A DNA stretch of 64,000 bases. Source: Parietaria judaica. Its lineage: Eukaryota > Streptophyta > Magnoliopsida > Rosales > Urticaceae. Below the pieces are notes generated by a model. The model had not been told where the DNA came from. It did not search any database and was given only the letters and a program-made list of their open reading frames with translations. A program made the position numbers and the translations under genes. This document shows, one piece after another, positions 10,526 through 24,565 of this stretch; the stretch's first letter is position 1, and every line of letters begins with the position of its first letter. The DNA is taken from the NCBI GenBank assembly GCA_954871525.1, contig CATOZS010000011.1, positions 310,001 through 374,000 of the forward strand, in the 5' to 3' direction.

Positions 10526-13500
10526 ATTAGGGTGGTATTACTAGTAATTGGGTTAGTTTTGGCATAAAAAGTTTTTGGAGCTCTTTCAAAACCCAGTTTC
10601 AACAATTAATGCGTGGTAAAAATAAAAACTGAGTCTTTTTCCCATTTAACGCGAAAAAACCCTAATTGAACGATATTTTAAACAAAACATGAACTTCATA
10701 ATGTGTAATTTTATCTCATTTACTTATTTTAATCCCTAAATAGCGAAGCACTATCTCGTAGTTTTTATATCAAGCGTTTAACTGGTGAAAATCATTACCG
10801 AAAACTGTTAAAAATTGGTTTTCTTACGAAAGCAAATACGATATGTTCTTGATTAAATTTGAGTTGCTAGACCATAATTAGGGTGGTATTACTAGTAATT
10901 GGGTTAGTTTTGGCATAAAAAGTTTTTGGAGCTCTTTCAAAACCCAGTTTCAACAATTAATGCGTGGTAAAAATAAAAACTGAGTCTTTTTCCCATTTAA
11001 CGCGAAAAAACCCTAATTGAACGATATTTTAAACAAAACATGAACTTCATAATGTGTAATTTTATCTCATTTACTTATTTTAATCCCTAAATAGCGAAGC
11101 ACTATCTCGTAGTTTCTATATCAAGCGTTTAACTGGTGAAAATCATTACCGAAAACTGTTAAAAATTGGTTTTCTTACGAAAGCAAATACGATATGTTCT
11201 TGATTAAATTTGAGTTGCTAGACCATAATTAGGGTGGTATTACTAGTAATTGGGTTAGTTTTGGCATAAAAAGTTTTTGGAGCTCTTTCAAAACCCAGTT
11301 TCAACAATTAATGCGTGGTAAAAATAAAAACTGAGTCTTTTTCCCATTTAACGCGAAAAAACCCTAATTGAACGATATTTTAAACAAAACATGAACTTCA
11401 TAATATGTAATTTTATCTCATTTACTTATTTTAATCCCTAAATAGCGAAGCACTATCTCGTAGTTTCTATATCAAGCGGTTAACTGGTGAAAATCATTAC
11501 CGAAAAGTGTTAAAAATTGGTTTTCTTACGAAAGCAAATACGATATGTTCTTGATTAAATTTGAGTTGCTAGACCATAATTAGGGTGGTATTACTAGTAA
11601 TTGGGTTAGTTTTGGCATAAAAAGTTTTTGGAGCTCTTTCAAAACCCAGTTTCAACAATTAATGCGTGGTAAAAATAAAAACTGAGTCGTTTTCCCATTT
11701 AACGCGAAAAAACCCTAATTGAACGATATTTTAAACAAAACATGAACTTCATAATGTGTAATTTTATCTCATTTACTTATTTTAATCCCTAAATAGCGAA
11801 GCACTATCTCGTAGTTTCTATATCAAGCGGTTAACTGGTGAAAATCATTACCGAAAAGTGTTAAAAATTGGTTTTCTTACGAAAGCAAATACGATATGTT
11901 CTTGATTAAATTTGAGTTGCTAGACCATAATTAGGGTGGTATTACTAGTAATTGGGTTAGTTTTGGCATAAAAAGTTTTTGGAGCTCTTTCAAACCCCAG
12001 TTTCAACAATTAATGCGTGGTAAAAATAAAAACTGAGTCGTTTTCCCATTTAACGCGAAAAAACCCTAATTGAACGATATTTTAAACAAAACATGAACTT
12101 CATAATGTGTAATTTTATCTCATTTACTTATTTTAATCCCTAAATAGCGAAGCACTATCTCGTAGTTTCTATATCAAGCGGTTAACTGGTGAAAATCATT
12201 ACCGAAAAGTGTTAAAAATTGGTTTTCTTACGAAAGCAAATACGATATGTTCTTGATTAAATTTGAGTTGCTAGACCATAATTAGGGTGGTATTACTAGT
12301 AATTGGGTTAGTTTTGGCATAAAAAGTTTTTGGAGCTCTTTCAAAACCCAGTTTCAACAATTAATGCGTGGTAAAAATAAAAACTGAGTCTTTTTCCCAT
12401 TTAACGCGAAAAAACCCTAATTGAACGATATTTTAAACAAAACATGAACTTCATAATGTGTAATTTTATCTCATTTACTTATTTTAATCCCTAAATAGCG
12501 AAGCACTATCTCGTAGTTTCTATATCAAGCGGTTAACTGGTGAAAATCATTACCGAAAAGTGTTAAAAATTGGTTTTCTTACGAAAGCAAATACGATATG
12601 TTCTTGATTAAATTTGAGTTGCTAGACCATAATTAGGGTGGTATTACTAGTAATTGGGTTAGTTTTGGCATAAAAAGTTTTTGGAGCTCTTTCAAAACCC
12701 AGTTTCAACAATTAATGCGTGGTAAAAATAAAAACTGAGTCTTTTTCCCATTTAACGCGAAAAAACCCTAATTGAACGATATTTTAAACAAAACATGAAC
12801 TTCATAATGTGTAATTTTATCTCATTTACTTATTTTAATCCCTAAATAGCGAAGCACTATCTCGTAGTTTCTATATCAAGCGGTTAACTGGTGAAAATCA
12901 TTACCGAAAACTGTTAAAAATTGGTTTTCTTACGAAAGCAAATACGATATGTTCTTGATTAAATTTGAGTTGCTAGACCATAATTAGGGTGGTATTACTA
13001 GTAATTGGGTTAGTTTTGGCATAAAAAGTTTTTGGAGCTCTTTCAAAACCCAGTTTCAACAATTAATGCGTGGTAAAAATAAAAACTGAGTCTTTTTCCC
13101 ATTTAACGCGAAAAAACCCTAATTGAACGATATTTTAAACAAAACATGAACTTCATAATGTGTAATTTTATCTCATTTACTTATTTTAATCCCTAAATAG
13201 CGAAGCACTATCTCGTAGTTTCTATATCAAGCGGTTAACTGGTGAAAATCATTACCGAAAAGTGTTAAAAATTGGTTTTCTTACGAAAGCAAATACGATA
13301 TGTTCTTGATTAAATTTGAGTTGCTAGACCATAATTAGGGTGGTATTACTAGTAATTGGGTTAGTTTTGGCATAAAAAGTTTTTGGAGCTCTTTCAAAAC
13401 CCAGTTTCAACAATTAATGCGTGGTAAAAATAAAAACTGAGTCTTTTTCCCATTTAACGCGAAAAAACCCTAATTGAACGATATTTTAAACAAAACATGA

Positions 13501-15439
13501 ACTTCATAATGTGTAATTTTATCTCATTTACTTATTTTAATCCCTAAATAGCGAAGCACTATCTCGTAGTTTCTATATCAAGCGTTTAACTGGTGAAAAT
13601 CATTACCGAAAACTGTTAAAAATTGGTTTTCTTACGAAAGCAAATACGATATGTTCTTGATTAAATTTGAGTTGCTAGACCATAATTAGGGTGGTATTAC
13701 TAGTAATTGGGTTAGTTTTGGCATAAAAAGTTTTTGGAGCTCTTTCAAACCCCAGTTTCAACAATTAATGCGTGGTAAAAATAAAAACTGAGTCGTTTTC
13801 CCATTTAACGCGAAAAAACCCTAATTGAACGATATTTTAAACAAAACATGAACTTCATAATGTGTAATTTTATCTCATTTACTTATTTTAATCCCTAAAT
13901 AGCGAAGCACTATCTCGTAGTTTCTATATCAAGCGGTTAACTGGTGAAAATCATTACCGAAAAGTGTTAAAAATTGGTTTTCTTACGAAAGCAAATACGA
14001 TATGTTCTTGATTAAATTTGAGTTGCTAGACCATAATTAGGGTGGTATTACTAGTAATTGGGTTAGTTTTGGCATAAAAAGTTTTTGGAGCTCTTTCAAA
14101 CCCCAGTTTCAACAATTAATGCGTGGTAAAAATAAAAACTGAGTCGTTTTCCCATTTAACGCGAAAAAACCCTAATTGAACGATATTTTAAACAAAACAT
14201 GAACTTCATAATGTGTAATTTTATCTCATTTACTTATTTTAATCCCTAAATAGCGAAGCACTATCTCGTAGTTTCTATATCAAGCGGTTAACTGGTGAAA
14301 ATCATTACCGAAAACTGTTAAAAATTGGTTTTCTTACGAAAGCAAATACGATATGTTCTTGATTAAATTTGAGTTGCTAGACCATAATTAGGGTGGTATT
14401 ACTAGTAATTGGGTTAGTTTTGGCATAAAAAGTTTTTGGAGCTCTTTCAAACCCCAGTTTCAACAATTAATGCGTGGTAAAAATAAAAACTGAGTCGTTT
14501 TCCCATTTAACGCGAAAAAACCCTAATTGAACGATATTTTAAACAAAACATGAACTTCATAATGTGTAATTTTATCTCATTTACTTATTTTAATCCCTAA
14601 ATAGCGAAGCACTATCTCGTAGTTTCTATATCAAGCGGTTAACTGGTGAAAATCATTACCGAAAAGTGTTAAAAATTGGTTTTCTTACGAAAGCAAATAC
14701 GATATGTTCTTGATTAAATTTGAGTTGCTAGACCATAATTAGGGTGGTATTACTAGTAATTGGGTTAGTTTTGGCATAAAAAGTTTTTGGAGCTCTTTCA
14801 AAACCCAGTTTCAACAATTAATGCGTGGTAAAAATAAAAACTGAGTCTTTTTCCCATTTAACGCGAAAAAACCCTAATTGAACGATATTTTAAACAAAAC
14901 ATGAACTTCATAATGTGTAATTTTATCTCATTTACTTATTTTAATCCCTAAATAGCGAAGCACTATCTCGTAGTTTCTATATCAAGCGGTTAACTGGTGA
15001 AAATCATTACCGAAAAGTGTTAAAAATTGGTTTTCTTACGAAAGCAAATACGATATGTTCTTGATTAAATTTGAGTTGCTAGACCATAATTAGGGTGGTA
15101 TTACTAGTAATTGGGTTAGTTTTGGCATAAAAAGTTTTTGGAGCTCTTTCAAAACCCAGTTTCAACAATTAATGCGTGGTAAAAATAAAAACTGAGTCTT
15201 TTTCCCATTTAACGCGAAAAAACCCTAATTGAACGATATTTTAAACAAAACATGAACTTCATAATGTGTAATTTTATCTCATTTACTTATTTTAATCCCT
15301 AAATAGCGAAGCACTATCTCGTAGTTTCTATATCAAGCGGTTAACTGGTGAAAATCATTACCGAAAACTGTTAAAAATTGGTTTTCTTACGAAAGCAAAT
15401 ACGATATGTTCTTGATTAAATTTGAGTTGCTAGACCATA
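10526..15439 (+). repeat. Array domain B: 252T and 66C/111G variants
   Basis: Fourteen monomers, all exactly 351 bp, all with 148A and 169C. Two local variant groups mark it. Position 252 G to T, which destroys the GTTAAC site, is in copies 10526, 10877 and 13334. Position 111 T to G (GAGTCG) is in copies 11579, 11930, 13685, 14036 and 14387, the last four also with 66 A to C (CAAACCCC). Neither group was seen elsewhere in the window. Copy 11579, with 111G but not 66C, looks like the earlier state or a recombinant. Confidence 0.82.
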
Positions 15440-16492
15440 ATTAGGGTGGTATTACTAGTAATTGGGTTAGTTTTGGCATAAAAAGTTTTTGGAGCTCTTT
15501 CAAAACCCAGTTTCAACAATTAATGCGTGGTAAAAATAAAAACTGAGTCTTTTTCCCATTTAACGCGAAAAAACCCTAATTGAACGGTATTTTAAACAAA
15601 ACATGAACTTCATAATGTGTAATTTTATCTCATTTACTTATTTTAATCCCTAAATAGCGAAGCACTATCTCGTAGTTTCTATATCAAGCGGTTAACTGGT
15701 GAAAATCATTACCGAAAACTGTTAAAAATTGGTTTTCTTACGAAAGCAAATACGATATGTTCTTGATTAAATTTGAGTTGCTAGACCATAATTAGGGTGG
15801 TATTACTAGTAATTGGGTTAGTTTTGGCATAAAAAGTTTTTGGAGCTCTTTCAAAACCCAGTTTCAACAATTAATGCGTGGTAAAAATAAAAACTGAGTC
15901 TTTTTCCCATTTAACGCGAAAAAACCCTAATTGAACGGTATTTTTAACAAAACATGAACTTCATAATGTGTAATTTTATCTCATTTACTTATTTTAATCC
16001 CTAAATAGCGAAGCACTATCTCGTAGTTTCTATATCAAGCGGTTAACTGGTGAAAATCATTACCGAAAACTGTTAAAAATTGGTTTTCTTACGAAAGCAA
16101 ATACGATATGTTCTTGATTAAATTTGAGTTGCTAGACCATAATTAGGGTGGTATTACTAGTAATTGGGTTAGTTTTGGCATAAAAAGTTTTTGGAGCTCT
16201 TTCAAAACCCAGTTTCAACAATTAATGCGTGGTAAAAATAAAAACTGAGTCTTTTTCCCATTTAACGCGAAAAAACCCTAATTGAACGATATTTTAAACA
16301 AAACATGAACTTCATAATGTGTAATTTTATCTCATTTACTTATTTTAATCCCTAAATAGCGAAGCACTATCTCGTAGTTTCTATATCAAGCGGTTAACTG
16401 GTGAAAATCATTACCGAAAAGTGTTAAAAATTGGTTTTCTTACGAAAGCAAATACGATATGTTCTTGATTAAATTTGAGTTGCTAGACCATA
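15089..16492 (+). repeat. 5-mer-spaced higher-order repeat, copy 1
   Basis: Four monomers with 148/280 pattern A/C, G/C, G/C, A/G, repeated exactly 1755 bp (5 x 351) downstream at 16844-18247. Supported only by common variants, so the assignment is weaker than for blocks with rare markers. Copy 15791 also has a private T-run change (TATTTTTAAC). Confidence 0.55.
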
Positions 16493-16843
16493 ATTAGGGT
16501 GGTATTACTAGTAATTGGGTTAGTTTTGGCATAAAAAGTTTTTGGAGCTCTTTCAAAACCCAGTTTCAACAATTAATGCGTGGTAAAAATAAAAACTGAG
16601 TCTTTTTCCCATTTAACGCGAAAAAACCCTAATTGAACGATATTTTAAACAAAACATGAACTTCATAATGTGTAATTTTATCTCATTTACTTATTTTAAT
16701 CCCTAAATAGCGAAGCACTATCTCGTAGTTTCTATATCAAGCGGTTAACTGGTGAAAATCATTACCGAAAAGTGTTAAAAATTGGTTTTCTTACGAAAGC
16801 AAATACGATATGTTCTTGATTAAATTTGAGTTGCTAGACCATA

Positions 16844-18247
16844 ATTAGGGTGGTATTACTAGTAATTGGGTTAGTTTTGGCATAAAAAGTTTTTGGAGCT
16901 CTTTCAAAACCCAGTTTCAACAATTAATGCGTGGTAAAAATAAAAACTGAGTCTTTTTCCCATTTAACGCGAAAAAACCCTAATTGAACGATATTTTAAA
17001 CAAAACATGAACTTCATAATGTGTAATTTTATCTCATTTACTTATTTTAATCCCTAAATAGCGAAGCACTATCTCGTAGTTTCTATATCAAGCGGTTAAC
17101 TGGTGAAAATCATTACCGAAAACTGTTAAAAATTGGTTTTCTTACGAAAGCAAATACGATATGTTCTTGATTAAATTTGAGTTGCTAGACCATAATTAGG
17201 GTGGTATTACTAGTAATTGGGTTAGTTTTGGCATAAAAAGTTTTTGGAGCTCTTTCAAAACCCAGTTTCAACAATTAATGCGTGGTAAAAATAAAAACTG
17301 AGTCTTTTTCCCATTTAACGCGAAAAAACCCTAATTGAACGGTATTTTAAACAAAACATGAACTTCATAATGTGTAATTTTATCTCATTTACTTATTTTA
17401 ATCCCTAAATAGCGAAGCACTATCTCGTAGTTTCTATATCAAGCGGTTAACTGGTGAAAATCATTACCGAAAACTGTTAAAAATTGGTTTTCTTACGAAA
17501 GCAAATACGATATGTTCTTGATTAAATTTGAGTTGCTAGACCATAATTAGGGTGGTATTACTAGTAATTGGGTTAGTTTTGGCATAAAAAGTTTTTGGAG
17601 CTCTTTCAAAACCCAGTTTCAACAATTAATGCGTGGTAAAAATAAAAACTGAGTCTTTTTCCCATTTAACGCGAAAAAACCCTAATTGAACGGTATTTTA
17701 AACAAAACATGAACTTCATAATGTGTAATTTTATCTCATTTACTTATTTTAATCCCTAAATAGCGAAGCACTATCTCGTAGTTTCTATATCAAGCGGTTA
17801 ACTGGTGAAAATCATTACCGAAAACTGTTAAAAATTGGTTTTCTTACGAAAGCAAATACGATATGTTCTTGATTAAATTTGAGTTGCTAGACCATAATTA
17901 GGGTGGTATAACTAGTAATTGGGTTAGTTTTGGCATAAAAAGTTTTTGGAGCTCTTTCAAAACCCAGTTTCAACAATTAATGCGTGGTAAAAATAAAAAC
18001 TGAGTCTTTTTCCCATTTAACGCGAAAAAACCCTAATTGAACGATATTTTAAACAAAAAATGAACTTCATAATGTGTAATTTTATCTCATTTACTTATTT
18101 TAATCCCTAAATAGCGAAGCACTATCTCGTAGTTTCTATATCAAGCGGTTAACTGGTGAAAATCATTACCGAAAAGTGTTAAAAATTGGTTTTCTTACGA
18201 AAGCAAATACGATATGTTCTTGATTAAATTTGAGTTGCTAGACCATA
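16844..18247 (+). repeat. 5-mer-spaced higher-order repeat, copy 2
   Basis: Same order of variants as 15089-16492. The last monomer (17897) carries two private substitutions (TATAAC near position 14 and AAAAAATG near position 163). The G/C, G/C, A/G part is repeated once more at 18248-19300. Confidence 0.55.
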
Positions 18248-21200
18248 ATTAGGGTGGTATTACTAGTAATTGGGTTAGTTTTGGCATAAAAAGTTTTTGG
18301 AGCTCTTTCAAAACCCAGTTTCAACAATTAATGCGTGGTAAAAATAAAAACTGAGTCTTTTTCCCATTTAACGCGAAAAAACCCTAATTGAACGGTATTT
18401 TAAACAAAACATGAACTTCATAATGTGTAATTTTATCTCATTTACTTATTTTAATCCCTAAATAGCGAAGCACTATCTCGTAGTTTCTATATCAAGCGGT
18501 TAACTGGTGAAAATCATTACCGAAAACTGTTAAAAATTGGTTTTCTTACGAAAGCAAATACGATATGTTCTTGATTAAATTTGAGTTGCTAGACCATAAT
18601 TAGGGTGGTATTACTAGTAATTGGGTTAGTTTTGGCATAAAAAGTTTTTGGAGCTCTTTCAAAACCCAGTTTCAACAATTAATGCGTGGTAAAAATAAAA
18701 ACTGAGTCTTTTTCCCATTTAACGCGAAAAAACCCTAATTGAACGGTATTTTAAACAAAACATGAACTTCATAATGTGTAATTTTATCTCATTTACTTAT
18801 TTTAATCCCTAAATAGCGAAGCACTATCTCGTAGTTTCTATATCAAGCGGTTAACTGGTGAAAATCATTACCGAAAACTGTTAAAAATTGGTTTTCTTAC
18901 GAAAGCAAATACGATATGTTCTTGATTAAATTTGAGTTGCTAGACCATAATTAGGGTGGTATTACTAGTAATTGGGTTAGTTTTGGCATAAAAAGTTTTT
19001 GGAGCTCTTTCAAAACCCAGTTTCAACAATTAATGCGTGGTAAAAATAAAAACTGAGTCTTTTTCCCATTTAACGCGAAAAAACCCTAATTGAACGATAT
19101 TTTAAACAAAACATGAACTTCATAATGTGTAATTTTATCTCATTTACTTATTTTAATCCCTAAATAGCGAAGCACTATCTCGTAGTTTCTATATCAAGCG
19201 GTTAACTGGTGAAAATCATTACCGAAAAGTGTTAAAAATTGGTTTTCTTACGAAAGCAAATACGATATGTTCTTGATTAAATTTGAGTTGCTAGACCATA
19301 ATTAGGGTGGTATTACTAGTAATTGGGTTAGTTTTGGCATAAAAAGTTTTTGGAGCTCTTTCAAAACCCAGTTTCAACAATTAATGCGTGGTAAAAATAA
19401 AAACTGAGTCTTTTTCCCATTTAACGCGAAAAAACCCTAATTGAACGATATTTTAAACAAAACATGAACTTCATAATGTGTAATTTTATCTCATTTACTT
19501 ATTTTAATCCCTAAATAGCGAAGCACTATCTCGTAGTTTCTATATCAAGCGGTTAACTGGTGAAAATCATTACCGAAAAGTGTTAAAAATTGGTTTTCTT
19601 ACGAAAGCAAATACGATATGTTCTTGATTAAATTTGAGTTGCTAGACCATAATTAGGGTGGTATTACTAGTAATTGGGTTAGTTTTGGCATAAAAAGTTT
19701 TTGGAGCTCTTTCAAAACCCAGTTTCAACAATTAATGCGTGGTAAAAATAAAAACTGAGTCTTTTTCCCATTTAACGCGAAAAAACCCTAATTGAACGAT
19801 ATTTTAAACAAAACATGAACTTCATAATGTGTAATTTTATCTCATTTACTTATTTTAATCCCTAAATAGCGAAGCACTATCTCGTAGTTTCTATATCAAG
19901 CGGTTAACTGGTGAAAATCATTACCGAAAAGTGTTAAAAATTGGTTTTCTTACGAAAGCAAATACGATATGTTCTTGATTAAATTTGAGTTGCTAGACCA
20001 TAATTAGGGTGGTATTACTAGTAATTGGGTTAGTTTTGGCATAAAAAGTTTTTGGAGCTCTTTCAAAACCCAGTTTCAACAATTAATGCGTGGTAAAAAT
20101 AAAAACTGAGTCTTTTTCCCATTTAACGCGAAAAAACCCTAATTGAACGGTATTTTAAACAAAACATGAACTTCATAATGTGTAATTTTATCTCATTTAC
20201 TTATTTTAATCCCTAAATAGCGAAGCACTATCTCGTAGTTTCTATATCAAGCGGTTAACTGGTGAAAATCATTACCGAAAACTGTTAAAAATTGGTTTTC
20301 TTACGAAAGCAAATACGATATGTTCTTGATTAAATTTGAGTTGCTAGACCATAATTAGGGTGGTATTACTAGTAATTGGGTTAGTTTTGGCATAAAAAGT
20401 TTTTGGAGCTCTTTCAAAACCCAGTTTCAACAATTAATGCGTGGTAAAAATAAAAACTGAGTCTTTTTCCCATTTAACGCGAAAAAACCCTAATTGAACG
20501 ATATTTTAAACAAAACATGAACTTCATAATGTGTAATTTTATCTCATTTACTTATTTTAATCCCTAAATAGCGAAGCACTATCTCGTAGTTTCTATATCA
20601 AGCGGTTAACTGGTGAAAATCATTACCGAAAACTGTTAAAAATTGGTTTTCTTACGAAAGCAAATACGATATGTTCTTGATTAAATTTGAGTTGCTAGAC
20701 CATAATTAGGGTGGTATTACTAGTAATTGGGTTAGTTTTGGCATAAAAAGTTTTTGGAGCTCTTTCAAAACCCAGTTTCAACAATTAATGCGTGGTAAAA
20801 ATAAAAACTGAGTCTTTTTCCCATTTAACGCGAAAAAACCCTAATTGAACGATATTTTAAACAAAACATGAACTTCATAATGTGTAATTTTATCTCATTT
20901 ACTTATTTTAATCCCTAAATAGCGAAGCACTATCTCGTAGTTTCTATATCAAGCGGTTAACTGGTGAAAATCATTACCGAAAAGTGTTAAAAATTGGTTT
21001 TCTTACGAAAGCAAATACGATATGTTCTTGATTAAATTTGAGTTGCTAGACCATAATTAGGGTGGTATTACTAGTAATTGGGTTAGTTTTGGCATAAAAA
21101 GTTTTTGGAGCTCTTTCAAAACCCAGTTTCAACAATTAATGCGTGGTAAAAATAAAAACTGAGTCTTTTTCCCATTTAACGCGAAAAAACCCTAATTGAA

Positions 21201-23161
21201 CGATATTTTAAACAAAACATGAACTTCATAATGTGTAATTTTATCTCATTTACTTATTTTAATCCCTAAATAGCGAAGCACTATCTCGTAGTTTCTATAT
21301 CAAGCGGTTAACTGGTGAAAATCATTACCGAAAAGTGTTAAAAATTGGTTTTCTTACGAAAGCAAATACGATATGTTCTTGATTAAATTTGAGTTGCTAG
21401 ACCATAATTAGGGTGGTATTACTAGTAATTGGGTTAGTTTTGGCATAAAAAGTTTTTGGAGCTCTTTCAAAACCCAGTTTCAACAATTAATGCGTGGTAA
21501 AAATAAAAACTGAGTCTTTTTCCCATTTAACGCGAAAAAACCCTAATTGAACGGTATTTTAAACAAAACATGAACTTCATAATGTGTAATTTTATCTCAT
21601 TTACTTATTTTAATCCCTAAATAGCGAAGCACTATCTCGTAGTTTCTATATCAAGCGGTTAACTGGTGAAAATCATTACCGAAAACTGTTAAAAATTGGT
21701 TTTCTTACGAAAGCAAATACGATATGTTCTTGATTAAATTTGAGTTGCTAGACCATAATTAGGGTGGTATTACTAGTAATTGGGTTAGTTTTGGCATAAA
21801 AAGTTTTTGGAGCTCTTTCAAAACCCAGTTTCAACAATTAATGCGTGGTAAAAATAAAAACTGAGTCTTTTTCCCATTTAACGCGAAAAAACCCTAATTG
21901 AACGATATTTTAAACAAAACATGAACTTCATAATGTGTAATTTTATCTCATTTACTTATTTTAATCCCTAAATAGCGAAGCACTATCTCGTAGTTTCTAT
22001 ATCAAGCGGTTAACTGGTGAAAATCATTACCGAAAAGTGTTAAAAATTGGTTTTCTTACGAAAGCAAATACGATATGTTCTTGATTAAATTTGAGTTGCT
22101 AGACCATAATTAGGGTGGTATTACTAGTAATTGGGTTAGTTTTGGCATAAAAAGTTTTTGGAGCTCTTTCAAAACCCAGTTTCAACAATTAATGCGTGGT
22201 AAAAATAAAAACTGAGTCTTTTTCCCATTTAACGCGAAAAAACCCTAATTGAACGATATTTTAAACAAAACATGAACTTCATAATGTGTAATTTTATCTC
22301 ATTTACTTATTTTAATCCCTAAATAGCGAAGCACTATCTCGTAGTTTCTATATCAAGCGGTTAACTGGTGAAAATCATTACCGAAAAGTGTTAAAAATTG
22401 GTTTTCTTACGAAAGCAAATACGATATGTTCTTGATTAAATTTGAGTTGCTAGACCATAATTAGGGTGGTATTACTAGTAATTGGGTTAGTTTTGGCATA
22501 AAAAGTTTTTGGAGCTCTTTCAAAACCCAGTTTCAACAATTAATGCGTGGTAAAAATAAAAACTGAGTCTTTTTCCCATTTAACGCGAAAAAACCCTAAT
22601 TGAACGATATTTTAAACAAAACATGAACTTCATAATGTGTAATTTTATCTCATTTACTTATTTTAATCTCTAAATAGTGAAGCACTATCTCGTAGTTTCT
22701 ATATCAAGCGGTTAACTGGTGAAAATCATTACCGAAAAGTGTTAAAAATTGGTTTTCTTACGAAAGCAAATACGATATGTTCTTGATTAAATTTGAGTTG
22801 CTAGACCATAATTAGGGTGGTATTACTAGTAATTGGGTTAGTTTTGGCATAAAAAGTTTTTGGAGCTCTTTCAAAACCCAGTTTCAACAATTAATGCGTG
22901 GTAAAAATAAAAACTGAGTCTTTTTCCCATTTAACGCGAAAAAACCCTAATTGAACGATATTTTAAACAAAACATGAACTTCATAATGTGTAATTTTATC
23001 TCATTTACTTATTTTAATCCCTAAATAGCGAAGCACTATCTCGTAGTTTCTATATCAAGCGGTTAACTGGTGAAAATCATTACCGAAAAGTGTTAAAAAT
23101 TGGTTTTCTTACGAAAGCAAATACGATATGTTCTTGATTAAATTTGAGTTGCTAGACCATA

Positions 23162-24214
23162 ATTAGGGTGGTATTACTAGTAATTGGGTTAGTTTTGGCA
23201 TAAAAAGTTTTTGGAGCTCTTTCAAAACCCAGTTTCAACAATTAATGCGTGGTAAAAATAAAAACTGAGTCTTTTTCCCATTTAACGCGAAAAAACCCTA
23301 ATTGAACGGTATTTTAAACAAAACATGAACTTCATAATGTGTAATTTTATCTCATTTACTTATTTTAATCCCTAAATAGCGAAGCACTATCTCGTAGTTT
23401 CTATATCAAGCGGTTAACTGGTGAAAATCATTACCGAAAACTGTTAAAAATTGGTTTTCTTACGAAAGCAAATACGATATGTTCTTGATTAAATTTGAGT
23501 TGCTAGACCATAATTAGGGTGGTATTACTAGTAATTGGGTTAGTTTTGGCATAAAAAGTTTTTGGAGCTCTTTCAAAACCCAGTTTCAACAATTAATGCG
23601 TGGTAAAAATAAAAACTGAGTCTTTTTCCCATTTAACGCGAAAAAACCCTAATTGAACGGTATTTTAAACAAAACATGAACTTCATAATGTGTAATTTTA
23701 TCTCATTTACTTATTTTAATCCCTAAATAGCGAAGCACTATCTCGTAGTTTCTATATCAAGCGGTTAACTGGTGAAAATCATTACCGAAAAGTGTTAAAA
23801 ATTGGTTTTCTTACGAAAGCAAATACGATATGTTCTTGATTAAATTTGAGTTGCTAGACCATAATTAGGGTGGTATTACTAGTAATTGGGTTAGTTTTGG
23901 CATAAAAAGTTTTTGGAGCTCTTTCAAAACCCAGTTTCAACAATTAATGCGTGGTAAAAATAAAAACTGAGTCTTTTTCCCATTTAACGCGAAAAAACCC
24001 TAATTGAACGGTATTTTAAACAAAACATGAACTTCATAATGTGTAATTTTATCTCATTTACTTATTTTAATCCCTAAATAGCGAAGCACTATCTCGTAGT
24101 TTCTATATCAAGCGGTTAACTGGTGAAAATCATTACCGAAAAGTGTTAAAAATTGGTTTTCTTACGAAAGCAAATACGATATGTTCTTGATTAAATTTGA
24201 GTTGCTAGACCATA
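23162..24214 (+). repeat. 4-mer-spaced higher-order repeat with 148G/280G recombinants, copy 1
   Basis: Three monomers with 148/280 pattern G/C, G/G, G/G, repeated 1404 bp (4 x 351) downstream. The G/G combination occurs only in these two blocks among the plain 148G monomers, so the pair is a good marker of one duplication. Confidence 0.75.
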
Positions 24215-24565
24215 ATTAGGGTGGTATTACTAGTAATTGGGTTAGTTTTGGCATAAAAAGTTTTTGGAGCTCTTTCAAAACCCAGTTTCAACAATTAATG
24301 CGTGGTAAAAATAAAAACTGAGTCTTTTTCCCATTTAACGCGAAAAAACCCTAATTGAACGATATTTTAAACAAAACATGAACTTCATAATGTGTAATTT
24401 TATCTCATTTACTTATTTTAATCCCTAAATAGCGAAGCACTATCTCGTAGTTTCTATATCAAGCGGTTAACTGGTGAAAATCATTACCGAAAAGTGTTAA
24501 AAATTGGTTTTCTTACGAAAGCAAATACGATATGTTCTTGATTAAATTTGAGTTGCTAGACCATA

